DNA of 64,000 bases from positions 1 to 64,000 of the forward strand of contig MU839102.1 in the NCBI GenBank assembly GCA_030685235.1, given 5' to 3'. Position 1 is the first letter of the stretch, and every line of letters begins with the position of its first letter. A program made the position numbers and the translations under genes. The notes under the pieces are model-generated. The model was not told where the DNA came from. It made no database searches and saw nothing but the letters and a program-made list of their open reading frames with translations. Origin of the DNA: Copromyces sp. CBS 386.78 (Eukaryota; Ascomycota; Sordariomycetes; Sordariales; Sordariaceae). Positions 23,325 through 36,154 of this stretch are shown here, piece after piece.

Positions 23325-26300
23325 AAGAGGACGGATAGCATGGTGGATCTTGGCATGATTTAGGGAGGAATTTCGACCGTGACTTGACTCGACACACATC
23401 TGTTTGGAATTCGACATTTCGGGGGAGGGATCGACAAATCCGCACGAAAAAGCACGATTTATAGCCGGATCAGCAATTACACGACAATGGAGAAAGGGAG
23501 AGAGGTTTACAAAAATTTGGTGGGCCCTTACGGGCCGCTTCGGACGAATGACGACAAAACGCGACAACAACAAGAAGTACGACACGGAAAAGTTAATGTT
23601 TAAAAAGATACCCCGTGAAAAGCATTTGGAACTAGCACTGGGTAAAATTCACAATCAGCGGGTTTTCCCTTTTTTTTTTCTTTTTTTCTTTTTTTAATGG
23701 GAGAAGAGAAACCCGTCTCCCAACTCATTCTGTTTTCTTTCTTGGATATTTTTTCTTTTCTTTTCTGTGGTGGCATTGTGAGGCGCTGAACGAGCGTCAT
23801 GGACAGCTGGTTTTTGGTTGATGTCAGGATGTTTTTGATGTCTTCTCTTTGTCGAATTCCAGTTTCTGTATCTGTATCAGCCAAAAACAAAATGTCTTCA
23901 AAATTCTATTCGACAAATATCGCGGGAAGGGAAGGATTTTTACAATTTCAACAAAAAGTATAGTGTCTGGTTTCGGCGTTTGATATCTTCTAACTTTCAG
24001 TGTCTGTTTGGGCTACCAGCAATTATGGATGGAAAATGGGGGAACGGCGGAGCATGACACTCAACTTGTCAATTTTACGGAATTCTTAACCAACGAACAA
24101 GGCGCGGAGGAAATACCACGAGACGGTCGAGGGAATGGCAGATGGTGGCCAGGCCTAGGGAGCAGGAAGTTTTGTTTACATTAACCCCGAGTTGCCTCCC
24201 CGATGTAAATAGCCATATCAGTATCATCTACCACTACGCAACAGCCACCAAGAAAGAATCACAAAAGTCAACAATCAACAGTCAACATACACCGAAGTTG
24301 CAAATCACAAAAACCATTTCTACACTACACTACGTAATGACACCAAATGATCGGCTCTACTAGAAAATCACCTAACCCGCAGCCAGCAATGTTCTTGCGG
24401 AGCTGGCAATACGCCAAGGCACTTGGTTTCCTGACTGACGGCTTTGTCATCGGAGTACAGCTCCACATTCTCAAGTCCCCAAGATAGGTACAGGCCGGGA
24501 CTCCTTCTGCATACATATAAATGGACCGGTACCGGTCTGTTTCTGTTCGGTAGGGGATGCAGCCGACCGAAACGACACATGGCATCGACTGGCAGCGGTG
24601 GACCGTCGTTGATGGCGCGAGAAACACCAAGAAATGCCAAGCGGCTTGGCGATGAAAACCGATGAGTCTAGATGGTCTTGTCTGGCGATCCGAATGGGTC
24701 TGACATGTTCATGGGATGGGTAAAAAAAAAAAAGATGAAATGCTTGGTGGACTTGGAAGTTGATTGAGGAGGAGTCCTACACTAAAAAAGTTGAGACCGC
24801 CTTTTTGGTACGGAGCAAGTGGATAGAGTCACTTGATTGCTTTTGTTTTTCTTCTGTCTTGGCTTGTCCAGCTTTATTACTAAACTGCGACGGTTGATTG
24901 GGATCGTGATGGGCTAGCAATATGTCAATAAATGGCCCCCCCTTCTATTTTTTTTTTGATTTGGGAAGCTTTCCGAAGAACTTCTCTTGAGACACTCTTT
25001 CACTTCTTGCTCCTTTGCTTTGGTAGGTTCCATTGTTAAAACCTCTCTCTCTCTCTCTCTCTCTGTTCCTGCTCCCCCTTCTCAACAAGTCAGGGAAACC
25101 TCGTCCGGCAATAAAGCCGGCTAGTGTCCGTAGTGTGTGTACCTAGCGACCTAGACACTAGACTTTCCCCTTTCCCGCCCACTTCCCGTCTTTCCAGTTC
25201 CAGTGGAGAGCAGGACCAAGCCAGATCTTGCCTAAAATAGCGGGTCCCATCTCCCCCTCCTCTTCAGTTCTCCGCTTGTTATCACCCGAAACAGGGGCTA
25301 GCCGTTGTCTCCACACCGTGTTTGTTCTTGTTTTGCGTCTGGTGGAGTTTCCCCAAAAAGACTTTTTTTTTTTTGGTTGGTTGGTTGGCATGTGGACGAG
25401 ACGGCGGGAGTCGGGACACCTAAGAGTGGACACACACGGACAAGAGTGGAGATCCTCCGGTTAACTTGTGGAGAACAACCGGGCCTGAAGACGGAGACGG
25501 GAACCCGGGGGGGGGCTGGCTGGAACGGGGTATGTACGGTGGGGGAACAAGAGGCCCGCTCGAGGGAGGGGGGGCCCGGTTGATGGAAAAGATGGAAAAT
25601 TACCTACCGGGATGGAGGCGTCGTCGGAGGGAGCGCCGAGGCTGCGAGGGCCAAGGACGGTGGGAGGAGCTGATGAAGGCTGAGTTGGCTGCCAAGGTAG
25701 GTAAACAACGAGGATAATACATGGATGATGGACTGGATGAAAGAGAATGGAGCTGCCAAGTCAGTCAGTCAAAAGGAGTTGGGACCGGGAAAGTAAACAA
25801 AGCAACGGGTACGATGGTGTCGAGAAAGATCTTTGGTAAACTCAGCGCTGCCATATTCGTGACTGGAGACTACGAAGGCCAGAAATATCCTGAAGCTGGA
25901 GCGCACCTGTGTTGCAAGTGAAGGTCAGAGGATGTGATTTTGCAAACATCTTGTGTTGGGAGAATAGGCAGGTAGTTGACGGCGGCTTCAACGGTGATAT
26001 GCTGCTAGGAGGACATTCCTCTGCTCCTCAGGAGACTCCTACAAGTATCATATGAATGCGAACTTCATCGGGCGTGGTCTTAAGTGTGGAGATCTCTGCT
26101 TTGTCTCGGTTTTGGATGATTTCTTCGCGTCGACGATCTATACTATCACAGCGGTAAGCTCTGTTGAATGGTAACTGTTCGAGTTCAAAGCAAGGTCAAG
26201 ATGATGACCAATAGTTTAATTGCAATATATATAGAGGTCATAAGCCAGATAACCTGTTATGCATTTTAGACAGTTAACAGCTATATCATCTGTTGATTTC

Positions 26301-27010
26301 AAGAAAGGGGTTATTTGTGATAATCCGGTGGAAGCTTACCTACCTACCTACACAACGACATCTGTACCGAAAGGTTACCAAAGTCATCATTATCATTTAC
26401 TTGTCTTTTCGTGATGAACCTTCGAAATTTCTACTTGTCCGCCCGGTGACTTCCTTCGTAGACTTAGAGGTACGTATGTTGTGGTTGTCTTCACGACGTC
26501 CGCCATTTCTCTTAAACATCCAAGTTCTGTTCTTTTGCCCTCATAACCTCTAATGATGTTCAGGATTATGACTTGGTCAAAGGCACATCAGTATCCAAAG
26601 GGGCAATTCCATCAAAGCTGGTAGTTCGGTCATGTTGCTTTTGGGCCGACATCGGACACTCTCTTGGGAGCTTTTTAGCTAGGAGAGAAGACAGCGGACA
26701 AGCTGTACACGATGGTGACGATCTCAAAATATTGCCCCCAGCCATCGTTCTGGTCACCACGACTGATTCCCGTACCAACAGGAACTGTTGCTTTCTGCAC
26801 GCCTCCGAAGGATACGATGCTTCCATCCATGCCATGTGCCATAGCCCATTAGGGTAAACAATGACACATAGATACTCCCTTCCAAATCTGCAGAATGCCC
26901 CTGGACTCCCGTCTGCAAGAAGATTCTGCGCGAGAGTGCCGCGTACAACTCGCTGCATGGTCTAGACTCCAGTCGGTCAGCTGGCGTCTGTCGAGTGGTT
27001 ACCGGGATAC
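23325..27010. other. Intergenic DNA, no supported gene
   Basis: Long non-coding stretch downstream of the bZIP gene. It holds its probable 3' untranslated region, T-rich runs near 23,670-23,695, an A-run near 24,721, a (CT)n microsatellite at 25,043-25,064, GGTT repeats near 25,374-25,388, and G-rich text near 25,509-25,572. Short open frames on both strands show no recognisable product. Confidence 0.5.
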
Positions 27011-27015
27011 AGTCT

Positions 27016-27363
27016 TTACCCCCGCTTATGTAAACCCTCCCCTTCTGCAAAAACCCTACTTATTGCAACGTTAACTGGATGCATCATTTACAGGCTCACA
27101 CATTAATTACGGGCCGAAATTTGCATAAGCAGGGGTGTTAACAAGGAATATCTTGCATCTAACAGGGGTGCCAGCATGCAGAAATAGCTGTGACCGGCCG
27201 CCAAACTAGAGGGTTAGGGTTGCAAAAATTCCAAATTCGGTCGGATTCTAGCGCCCAACCCTCATACTAGACTAGTACCCGGGTGGTTACCACGTAATGC
27301 AAATACCCTACTTATTGCAAAAGAAATCGCTGCAAGAATTGAGTTGCATTAACAGGGGTAAAG
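27016..27363. mobile_element. MITE-like cluster with CCCCTGCTTATGCAAA-type ends
   Basis: The left end TTACCCCCGCTTATGTAAA (27,016-27,034) is nearly the reverse complement of TTTGCATAAGCAGGGGTG (27,120-27,137), defining a roughly 122-bp inverted-repeat unit. Further end-like copies in the same orientation as the right end occur at 27,153-27,170 (TTGCATCTAACAGGGGTG) and 27,345-27,361 (TTGCATTAACAGGGGTA), and CCCTACTTATTGCAA is repeated at 27,053 and 27,306. This looks like nested or tandem non-autonomous DNA elements. A similar end (TTACCCCTGCTCGTGCATG) begins the pogo-like remnant at about 59,178. No coding capacity. Confidence 0.55.
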
Positions 27364-30300
27364 CCCGTAGACGGAACCATCCCCGGGTTTCTGTGGACTC
27401 AAATGAGGGATCCGCAATGTCCATGTTGCCCGCTGTTTCCGTTGCAGTGAAATCTCAGTTCCACCGGAAAGCTGCTTGTGGATGAGTTCCCGGTCTGGTG
27501 GAGAGAGGTGCCGAGGTCCCGAGGATAGCCGTGTGCAGAAGTAGAAGGAACAAAGGCGACCGCAGTGCCGACGTCTCAAAGTATTCTTTCCATTGCGCAG
27601 CCGGGTGCTCATTTTCACTCTGCAAAAGGGTCTGCTTCCCGAACACAGAACGGGTCATTCTTGGTACTCACAGTCCGGCATTGACTTTAGATCCACGATT
27701 CAGCCAGATACAACACTCAGTTGTCAAGAGTACTTGCTAGAACTGGAGCGGGAGTCCTTCCATGCATCCGCTTGAACAAGGTTCGGGTCGTCTTCCTCGC
27801 CGAGCCGCTGAGGCGCCACTCGACGCGCTGACTGGTGTCGTACACATGTGTCAAGCCCGGCCTCATGAACCATTCTCATCAAATCTGCCAGATATTCTTG
27901 GAAATTTAGCGGAGGGCTGAACTGTGCTTGAGGGCGGACCAGACTGGCGAGACTGGGTTGAGCTTGAACCCATCACGAGTCCCGGGAATAGATTGCCGGG
28001 GAAGCCCAAGGCAATGAGTCACACAAAAAGAGATGCCGATCTCGCTCAAATGAGTTGCGCTTTGATACCAAAACATGTTGGCCAGTCAATTCAAAATGAA
28101 AAAGGCCCAATCTTGTACCTGCAAAGCTTGTAGGCGCCGAGTGTCCTTCCGCTGCATCGGGTCGCTGGCATCTGGCGTATGGTGTTGTGAACGGCGGAAA
28201 AAGTATCTTTTGGGTGCATATTCGTCCGTCCACAGAGACTTATATTTATCCATTGAATCCTCATTTATTTTATGAGTTAAGAAATCAAGATGGTTGGAGT
28301 GTGTATCTTAACGTTCGAATGCTCCCCTGTTCTTTAAGGTCTCAGCGGTTATTTCTCGCTTTCAAAAACCATATTGTGGCGCGTTTATTACAATTAACAG
28401 AAGGACGGACAACAGAGAACTTGATGGAAACATAGGGAGAGATCTCTTGCCAACATCGAGGTGTGCTTGAGCAATAGATGCTTACTATGCCTCAAGCTGG
28501 ACGTTGGAAAATGAGGATTTGGGATTTGGATAATCCAAAGACCATCCAACACGATTTTCGCAAATGAATTGGGGATGGGGTGGCATTCAGTATAAGATAA
28601 ACTGCTCTCCTCAACAGCTCATGTCTATACCCCGGGCTGTCTCGGAGCGTTGTGCTTTCTACTGTCGCAGAGATAGGCATTCAGATCAACTGAAGCAGCC
28701 AGAGGCCATGCCAGATGACGCTCCATTCCGTTACATCCAGGGACTGGACTTTGAAGCCCTCTCCTTGATTTCTTGCCTCTCGGAGCACACTCGTGCACTT
28801 TCGAAACATACTCTCGAGCTGAACTCAACATACTTTCCATCATCCGTGTGAAGAGGCAACACTTGGTTGACTAGGACAGATAGAAAATATCCTGATCTTG
28901 CAGGAGGAGCTAGAGAAATTAATCCAAGGGGGACAGAGAGTCCGAAATCCGGCAACTACCTCTCGAGGAAGACAACAACCGGTGGGAGGGGTGAGTTTCT
29001 CGGCGTTGGCAAATAACTTGAAGAAAAGTTATATAGAGAGCGAGGTAGCTCATCGGTGTGTGAGTGTCGGTCCGATATGAACCTGCTATCTCGTCATTAG
29101 CTACATGTATATTCGGCTTGGACGACCGTTGTCTAAGGCTTAACTGAACCATGACCTTGGGATGGTTGCTGATGGTTTATCTCCGTTTTTCAAACGAAGA
29201 GTCGGCCATAAGTGCAGTGGAAAGGGTAAACCTTGCTGGTGTATGTCTCTCGTCAGGTTGAGGAAGGCACACGAAGTAGCATCGTGTTCAACATGTGGTC
29301 TCTGAAGATGTCTTGAGGACAATAGGATCTTCGAACTGTCGAGCTTGAGAGTGAAAGCTCTTCGCGGTATAACTCCTGTTTGAGTTAACTACCACAACGT
29401 CAAGTGTCTGTGGTGGCTTTTGTTTGCAGATCATCCGTTTGATCGAACAAGCACAACACACGTGAAAACGCGGGACGAACTGTTTCAACCTTGAAGTGGT
29501 ACAGCTCAACAAACAGGGCGGACTTGCCTGAAATATCTGAGAGGGTCTGGGAGGCAGATACACGATGTTAAATCACAGACCATGCTGCATACTTATCAAA
29601 CTGCCCAAGTGGCTCGCTCCAATGTGACCACGGTAAAGCACTTCCATGTCGGGAAGTATCAAGCACAGGAGTCACATTCCGTCATCATCTCCCCAAAAGA
29701 CATGACGGCGCAGGGGCATGTCTAGCATCACGACAACATGCGTGCCTTCTTAACAAGAAGATCACAGTTGATAAGGCAGGTCCGGTGCAGAGAAGGCTGT
29801 CACATCGGCCGAATGCGGCAACCTGACATTTAACGCGGCAGCTGCCGTCTGGCGTTGGCGGTGACGAAGCCGCTCCTGTCGTTTGTTTACGTTTGTGACG
29901 ATGATGTCAAGTGGATGTCGCAAGCAAACACTCTGCCAAGACTTGCCGGATTGGTAGCAAGAGCTCAAGCTGCCAAAGTTACGGCTTGTACGGATTGATA
30001 CGCACGTCACATTGGTAACAAAGGGCAGGCAGCTTGCAAAGTGGTAGCCCTAACCACCAAATAACAGCGGCGCACTGAAATTTCACCAAAAAGCCAAAAC
30101 GTCGGCCAAAGTTGGAAGCGGGGACCAGCAGCAAGAGGGCCAGAGCAGGGCCTTGGAGGGGGGTTTTGGGGCAGGTTCATGGGGCACGAGCGTCCAAGTG
30201 ATCCGTGCCACATCCAAACTGGTCCGAGCTCCCTGTGGCCCGGGAGCGATTTGCCAAAATCTTTTACGACACCACAGCGAGCATCAGACGTCGTTGTCGC

Positions 30301-30374
30301 TGTCGTCCGCCCCCTACCCAACCCCGTCTAGAAGAAGCGCATTGAGTCAGGCCAACGTCCTGTCAAGCGCAAAG
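27364..30374. other. Intergenic DNA upstream of stm1
   Basis: No supported gene; all open frames are short and unrecognised. Immediately upstream of stm1 a GC-rich zone (about 30,000-30,370) carries GCCCTAACC at 30,047-30,055. This TelBox-like CCCTAA element is of the kind often found before ribosomal and translation genes in filamentous fungi. Its use here is inferred only. Confidence 0.4.
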
Positions 30375-31913
30375 ATGTCGGTCGCTTCCAAGGTGTGTTT
30401 ATCTTTCTCCCCATCAATCCCCGATATGGCCGGTTTTGCGGTCGGCCGGGACCTGCGTGCTGTGCTATGCAGTGGATAAACTGGACCTTGCTCCTCGCCG
30501 TGAAACGAAGCTGAGAGCTTCGTTTTTGGTTTCAAGCGAGTCCGCCAACACTGCGTGGCTCCGTGCGGCAGATTTGGGGCCCGAAAGAGGAGGGAAGCTC
30601 GAAAATGGGGAATTTAGGCGCACAGCGACCAGCAGACAGACAGCCACCACCACCAAAAATTAGAGCTCAAGACAGCAAGAAACTGACCGATTGCGTGTTT
30701 TCTCCCACAGAACCTGTTCGATCTGCTCGGTTGGTTGCCCATCCATCCTCCTGTGAAATACGCAGCCACGCGACGGCACCCACGAAAATGACTGGACGAG
30801 GAGGAACATCGAAACTGCAATCCAAGGAACCACCAATACTGACAGATCGATTGCGCTCATTCAGGCAACGACGTGGAGGATAACTCTGCTCCCGCCGCCC
30901 CTGCTAAGATCGTCGAGAAGACATCGACCCACACTGCTAAGCGCAACACCGATGGCGTCGCTCCCAGCAAGGCTGCCCCCGCTCAGGGCACTGGCCGTCG
31001 CTCTAACTTGACCGGCAACGAGGCCGGTATGTTTACCATCAAGCATGCCCAGCCATGGCTATACACTCAACTGACACTCGGCCCCAGCTTTCCGCGACCG
31101 CGCCGCCGGCAGCGACCGCAACCGTGGCAAGCCCACTGAGGAGGGTGCTGCTCGTGGCCCCCGCGGCGGTGCTAATGCCCGCGTCCGTGGTGGTCGCGGT
31201 GGCCGTCACCCCCGCACCTCCGATGATCGCCACCCCAAGAACATCGCCTCGTAAGTACCGGTCACGCATATTCTAGCTACAGCATCCTCCGTCCACTAAC
31301 ACCATGTCTTAGCGGTTCCGAGAAGCAGGCTGCCCAGTCCTGGGGCGCCACCGAGGGCCAGGCTGAGCTGAAGGATGAGCAGGCTGGTGAGGAGATCGCC
31401 AAGACTGAGCAGAAGGAGGCCGCCACCGAGGGCGAGGTCGCCGCTGAGGCTACCCCTGAGGAGGAGGAGGAGAAGCACGTCTCCTACGCCGAGTATCTCG
31501 CTCAGCTCGCCGAGAAGAAGGCCGCTCTCGAGGCCGAGGCCGCTCTCAAGGTCCGCAAGGCCAACGAGGGTGTCGTTGAGGACAAGAAGTGGGCCAACGC
31601 TAAGGCCATCAAGAAGGATGAGACCGAGGAGTTCATCCCTGGCTCCGTCGGCAAGAAGCAGCGTGAGCGTGAGCGCAAGGTCAAGCAGGTCCTCGAGATC
31701 GACCAGCGCTTCGTCGAGCCCGAGCGTCCCGCTCGTGGTGGTGCCCGTGGCGGTGCCCGTGGTGGTGCCCGCGGCGATGGCGCCCGCGGCCGTGGCGGTC
31801 CCCGCGGTGGTCCCCGTGGCGGCGCTGCCCGTGGTGGCGCTCCCCGCTCCGAGAACAAGGCTGCTCCCATCAACCCCAACGATGAGTCTGCCTTCCCCAG
31901 CCTCGGCAACTAG
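30375..31913 (+). CDS. stm1: Stm1/SERBP1-family ribosome-associated RNA-binding protein
   Basis: Binds ribosomes and preserves or silences 80S particles when nutrients fall; related proteins also bind mRNA and G-quadruplex DNA. Five exons: 30,375-30,392, 30,711-30,729, 30,865-31,026, 31,088-31,250 and 31,313-31,913 (320 aa). The spliced N-terminus MSVASKNLFDLLGNDVED contains the Stm1 N-terminal motif N-x-FDLLGNDVED, which supports both tiny exons (18 and 19 coding nt). A hyaluronan/mRNA-binding (HABP4/PAI-RBP1) region follows, with GRGGRHPRT and a conserved WG block (SWGATEGQAELKDE). Residues about 262-300 form an RGG box, and the C-terminus is SAFPSLGN. Intron 1 is long for this region (318 nt). 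The codon use, rich in GCC, AAG and GTC, suggests high expression. Other members of the same family are the only alternative. Confidence 0.92.
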
Positions 31914-33205
31914 ATGCCTTCCCGCAACGGCATAACGACCATACATCGAAGCCAGACTGTTCAGTCACACGGCCCCCCCTTTCCTCTCTTCGAACGTGGC
32001 AATGTCAGAATTAGGATGGCGATGGAATATTTGGGATAAAGACAAAAAGCAGCCAGCATGGGGTCGGTGTTCGTCTGTTTGGTTGCATTCACCTTTGGCG
32101 GCAAAGTGGTTTCAAGTAACACCGGAACCGTGAAAGAGGTTTTTCTTATCTGTCCACCACTTACCGCAAAATCGAACAAAGTAAAAAGGTTCAAACTCGA
32201 AAGTTGAAATTGCGCGCGTTCGTATGACTTAGCTCCACCCCCGTATCTCCTTTTCCTTCACCTGCACTTGAACATTATACCTAGGGTACATGTTTTTTTT
32301 AACAGGATCAAACAGCGGACCAAAAAATGGGGTGGCAACCATATGGAGGGCAAAAAAGAGACATAAAGCTATAGTCTAGGTTGGCACCATGACATAGCTC
32401 GGTCGATGGCAAGATCGTGAGAATGGACACAAGACGGACCAATTTTGGATGAGTAACCCCGATATGGCATATGGCGGATGGCACAGACAGAGCAGCCATA
32501 TCAAAACAAGTCTTTCGAGTTCCTCTGGCAAAGACACAAACAAAGCGACATCATCTATGAATTTTACTCGGGTAACGTTTACATGGCTGTCGACAGTGCA
32601 CCTACATTGACCTTGATATCTACCGGAACGCTAAAGTGGTCACACTCACACTTATGGGTTGACCCTGAATTGTTGGTCGTCGTGGGGAACAACCAAGGCG
32701 GCCACTACCGAACTTGATGTCGATGTCCCGAAAAGGCCAACTTCGTTTCCATCTCAGGCTTTGAACTCGGCGTTTCTTGCTAACCGCCCGTTCGCTATTA
32801 CCTAGGTCCATCCATGTTGATCAATCTTTAGGTACTGTTCCCTTCTTTCCATCTCGTACAAGATGCATTACCCAACTCCCGTCAACCTCAAGATTACCTA
32901 CCTTACCCACTCATAGCTACCATGGCATGATTACCCCTGCTACTACCCTCTTCCATGACAACACTGTAACTTTGACTTTTATAAACCCTCTAACCTGCCG
33001 CGCACCCACTCAATAGTTTATATCCTCAACCTTCAAGACATATCTCGCCCTCAATCCTCTCGTATGGTATAAAGACGTGACCACCGAATTGACTTAAGAA
33101 ACTCAGCTTCCCTTTCAGACACAGCAGACAGTCGAACAAAACTTGGCAGAATTCCTTTTGTTTCCTTTTTTTTTTCCCTTTATACAGATGTTGGAACCCC
33201 CCTTT

Positions 33206-33233
33206 CCGTCCGTCCGTCCGTCTGTCCGTCCGA
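33206..33233. repeat. (CCGT)n microsatellite
   Basis: Tandem CCGT/CGTC units with one C-to-T interruption, in the intergenic region. Confidence 0.85.
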
Positions 33234-33378
33234 CCTTCAGTCGTGAACCCGCCTCCTTCTTGACAAAGACCTTGAGGTCAACGGTCAACTTGTGGAGAGC
33301 GGGCAGGCAGGACAACAGTGCCGGGCAGTGAGTGAGTGGGCTCAGTCAGGGGAGATAATTCCGTCTAGACTCCAGATA

Positions 33379-33432
33379 CTATATATATATATACATACAT
33401 ACATACATACATACATACATACATACATACAC
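33379..33432. repeat. (TA)n-(ATAC)n compound microsatellite
   Basis: About seven TA dinucleotides continue directly into about ten ATAC units. Likely length-polymorphic. Confidence 0.9.
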
Positions 33433-34247
33433 ACAACAAATACAACCTGAAGTTACCTACCGCCGATTTGATAGTGCGCCTATATCGAGGTACCTATGTT
33501 GGTTACTATATGGTATGTGCCTAAGGTACTCTATGTCGGTGTATCAAACTCTCTCTACCTACTACGTCTACCCGACATTGTAGGTATATACGGCAACAAG
33601 CTCTATCGACATGTAGGTAGGAAGGTAAGTAGGTACCGGAAAGCGGATCGGAGTTTCGAGGGGTTACGTTATTGGGTAGGTAGGTATTTGGCCGAGATTT
33701 AGAAATCCCGTTCTCTGGCGGCAGCTCCCTAAATAGGTTGTTGGCCAGTGACTACTGTTATTGTAAGCCAGCTCTCTGCCGGTCAAGGCAATACTGAGGT
33801 GTCCCCTTTTAGGGCAAAGAACGAGATACACCGAAGGGTGGGACGGTATTTTTTGACTGTCGATGGCGGACCAGGTATCACATATTTCGTTTACTCCTTG
33901 CCTGTTCTCGCTTCATCCCAAGGGTGGGTGTCGCGGATATCGGGAGTGGATGGTCCGGTCTTTGGGAGTAGCTAGAGTTTAATTATATAAATGGGGAAAA
34001 GAACTGAAGGTTGGATGGAAAACCGAGGACTGAATGGAATCACTAGGAACAGGCTCCTGTAACTGTAGCAGGACTTGTTAGTCACTGCTTCAACGTCCTC
34101 ATTCAAGACTTTTCATTTCCTTAAACAATAACAATTTCATCTTCGCTGCAAAATCCATACAGCATAATCATCATAAATAACATCACTCCCTCCTCCCTTT
34201 TCCCCGCCACATACAATCTCAAAACCTTACAACCCCCTGACACCTTC

Positions 34248-36154
34248 TCAAAACCCACTCGGCACCTGATGTCCATAAATAATCGTCCCTCCCCTCTTCC
34301 TCTTAAACCCAAACCTCCCCGCATCAATCCCCAAGCTAACCACCAACAGCAGGGCATTGAACCCAGCCATCATATAAAACGGCGCCCCCGTGCTCCACAC
34401 ATCGAAGCCGTACCCGCCCGCCTTGGTGAGCAGCAAGATGGCCGCGCCTCCGCACCACGAGTACACGCCCGCCACGGACCCCTTCAGCCTCACTCTCGAG
34501 ACCGTATCCTCCGGCAGGGCGCCTGGGTTTTCCAGCAGAGGAGCTGTCTCGTTCCGGCTATCGGCTGGTTCAGTAACAGTAGCGACCTCCCTGTCGACAC
34601 GATGGGGGTGCGTGATGACGTTGACGACGTCCACTTTCAGCACGCCGCGGCCTAGTGAGCCTAGACTGCAGACGATGGCGCCGATCTGGCTGATGCCGAT
34701 GAGCGCAGCGAGGAAGAATACGGCGGGTCCGCCGCCGCGGTTATCCTTGTCTTTGTACTCTGGGCTTTTGAGCTGAGGGAAAGCGATGTAGCCGGCGATG
34801 CCAAACGTGGTGGCCACGATGATGGGATAATTGAGTTTATTCTGCTTGGTGAACTTGCGGCTGGAGAGGTAGCCGAAGAGCGGGGCGCAGACTAGGCCCA
34901 TGAGCTGGGCGACGCCGGTGAGGATGGAGGAGAGGATGTAAGCCTGGCGACACTCCTTTTTCAGTTCCGGGGAAGGGTCGTTGGGTGAGCCATGGCAGAA
35001 GCCGTTGCGGATGAAGAAGGCGTTGATGAAGAGGGGCATGAAGAGCGAGATGGCGACGGTGGAGGCACGGGCGACGAAGCCGCCTAGGTAGCCCAGGGCG
35101 ATGTCGGAGTCGGTGAGCCCGAGACGGATCGAGTCCCGCAGGAGGTGCAGGTAGGGATAGACTTGCTTGGAGGAGTAAGGGGCTGAGTGGTCGTCGGTTC
35201 GGTGCTGCTCGAGTCCAAGGAGGGTCCGGAAGCCTTTGCCTTCTTCACCCTTGATGCCGCGGAGACCGAAGAAGACAAAGATGGCGATGAGGAAGGAGAT
35301 GATGCCGACGACGTAGTAGCTGTATTGGACCGCCTGTCCGAGAGTGACGCCCTTGATCTGTCCGAACCGTGCTGGTAGGGGGAGGAAGAGCGAGAGGGCG
35401 ACGAGGGCACCGCAGCCTGTGAAGAGCCCTACGTAGCCAGCCAGAGCAGATGGCTTTCCGCGTCCTTCGGGTTTCCCTTGAGTGCCGTCGAACCTAAAGC
35501 CAGACTCGGAAGTGCTGTAGTCGCGGAATCGATCGGGTGTCATGGTGACCTCAGACACCACCGACGGTGTTGTGCTATGTCTCGGGTTCAGGGGAGGGTT
35601 CTCGACAACATCTGTTTGGGCCTGGGTCTCGTCGGTCAAGGACGGGAGGATTGCCGTAACCATGGTCGCCCTTTGTCACAAATGATGATTAGCTAATTGT
35701 GGTAGAACATGGTGTTGAACATGACTTACGCAGCAGTAGCTCCAACAGCAAAGAGAATCCTCGCCAGCAACAACTGCGGATACACATTTGTTGCCTGAAC
35801 AAACACCAACAGCGAGAGTCCGATAATGGCATAGCCAGTCACGGCAACATGTCTTACACCGACACGATCAGATGCAAGACCCCAGATGGGGCAGGCGATC
35901 AGGGCGACAATTTCATCGACGAAGCCGAGAGTGCCGACTATGTCACCGACGCCATGCTTGACGCCGATCAGGTCGGTGATGACAAAGGAGACGCTGCTGT
36001 TGAGGAAGACGAGGAAGGATATGCTGAAGAGGGAGATGCCCAAGAGGTAGGTCAGAGCTTGTAGAGGTGTCGTCGATGAGGAGAATGGGAGATGGCGGAG
36101 GAGAAAGGCGCCCAAGTCGAAGGGCTGGCCGGCTCGGCCGTCGGTTGGAGCCAT
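34248..36154 (-). CDS. Major facilitator superfamily transporter
   Basis: Integral membrane transporter; substrate unknown. Two exons on the minus strand, 36,154-35,730 and 35,670-34,248, joined by a 59-nt intron with GTAAGT donor and AAAG acceptor (615 aa). Residues 92-101, GLASDRVGVR, match MFS motif A (G-x-x-x-D-R-x-G) after the second membrane span. Hydrophobic spans at about 33-60, 72-92, 104-120 and 128-152 form the first four helices. A hydrophilic stretch of about 60 residues then precedes the next helices (SALAGYVGLFTGCGALVALSLF). The C-terminal half has helices around VARASTVAISLFMPLF, ILTGVAQLMGLVCAPLFGYL, FFLAALIGISQIGAIV and FYMMAGFNALLLVV, and ends IIYGHQVPSGF. The start is the first ATG upstream of the membrane region. 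The long loop after helix 4, rather than between helices 6 and 7, is unusual. Confidence 0.88.

Larger units (their letters stand above)
31914..34247. other. Intergenic DNA with microsatellites
   Basis: Region between the Stm1 and MFS genes, holding both 3' ends. Features: (CCGT)n at 33,206-33,233, (TA)n at about 33,379-33,392 running into (ATAC)n at 33,391-33,432, and scattered TACC/GGTA tetramers (33,480-33,690), a common motif in Neurospora-like intergenic DNA. No supported gene. Confidence 0.5.

Noticed and set aside
33379..33432. ATAC tandem array as a CRISPR-like array
   Set aside because: A simple 4-bp microsatellite without spacers, in a eukaryotic genome.
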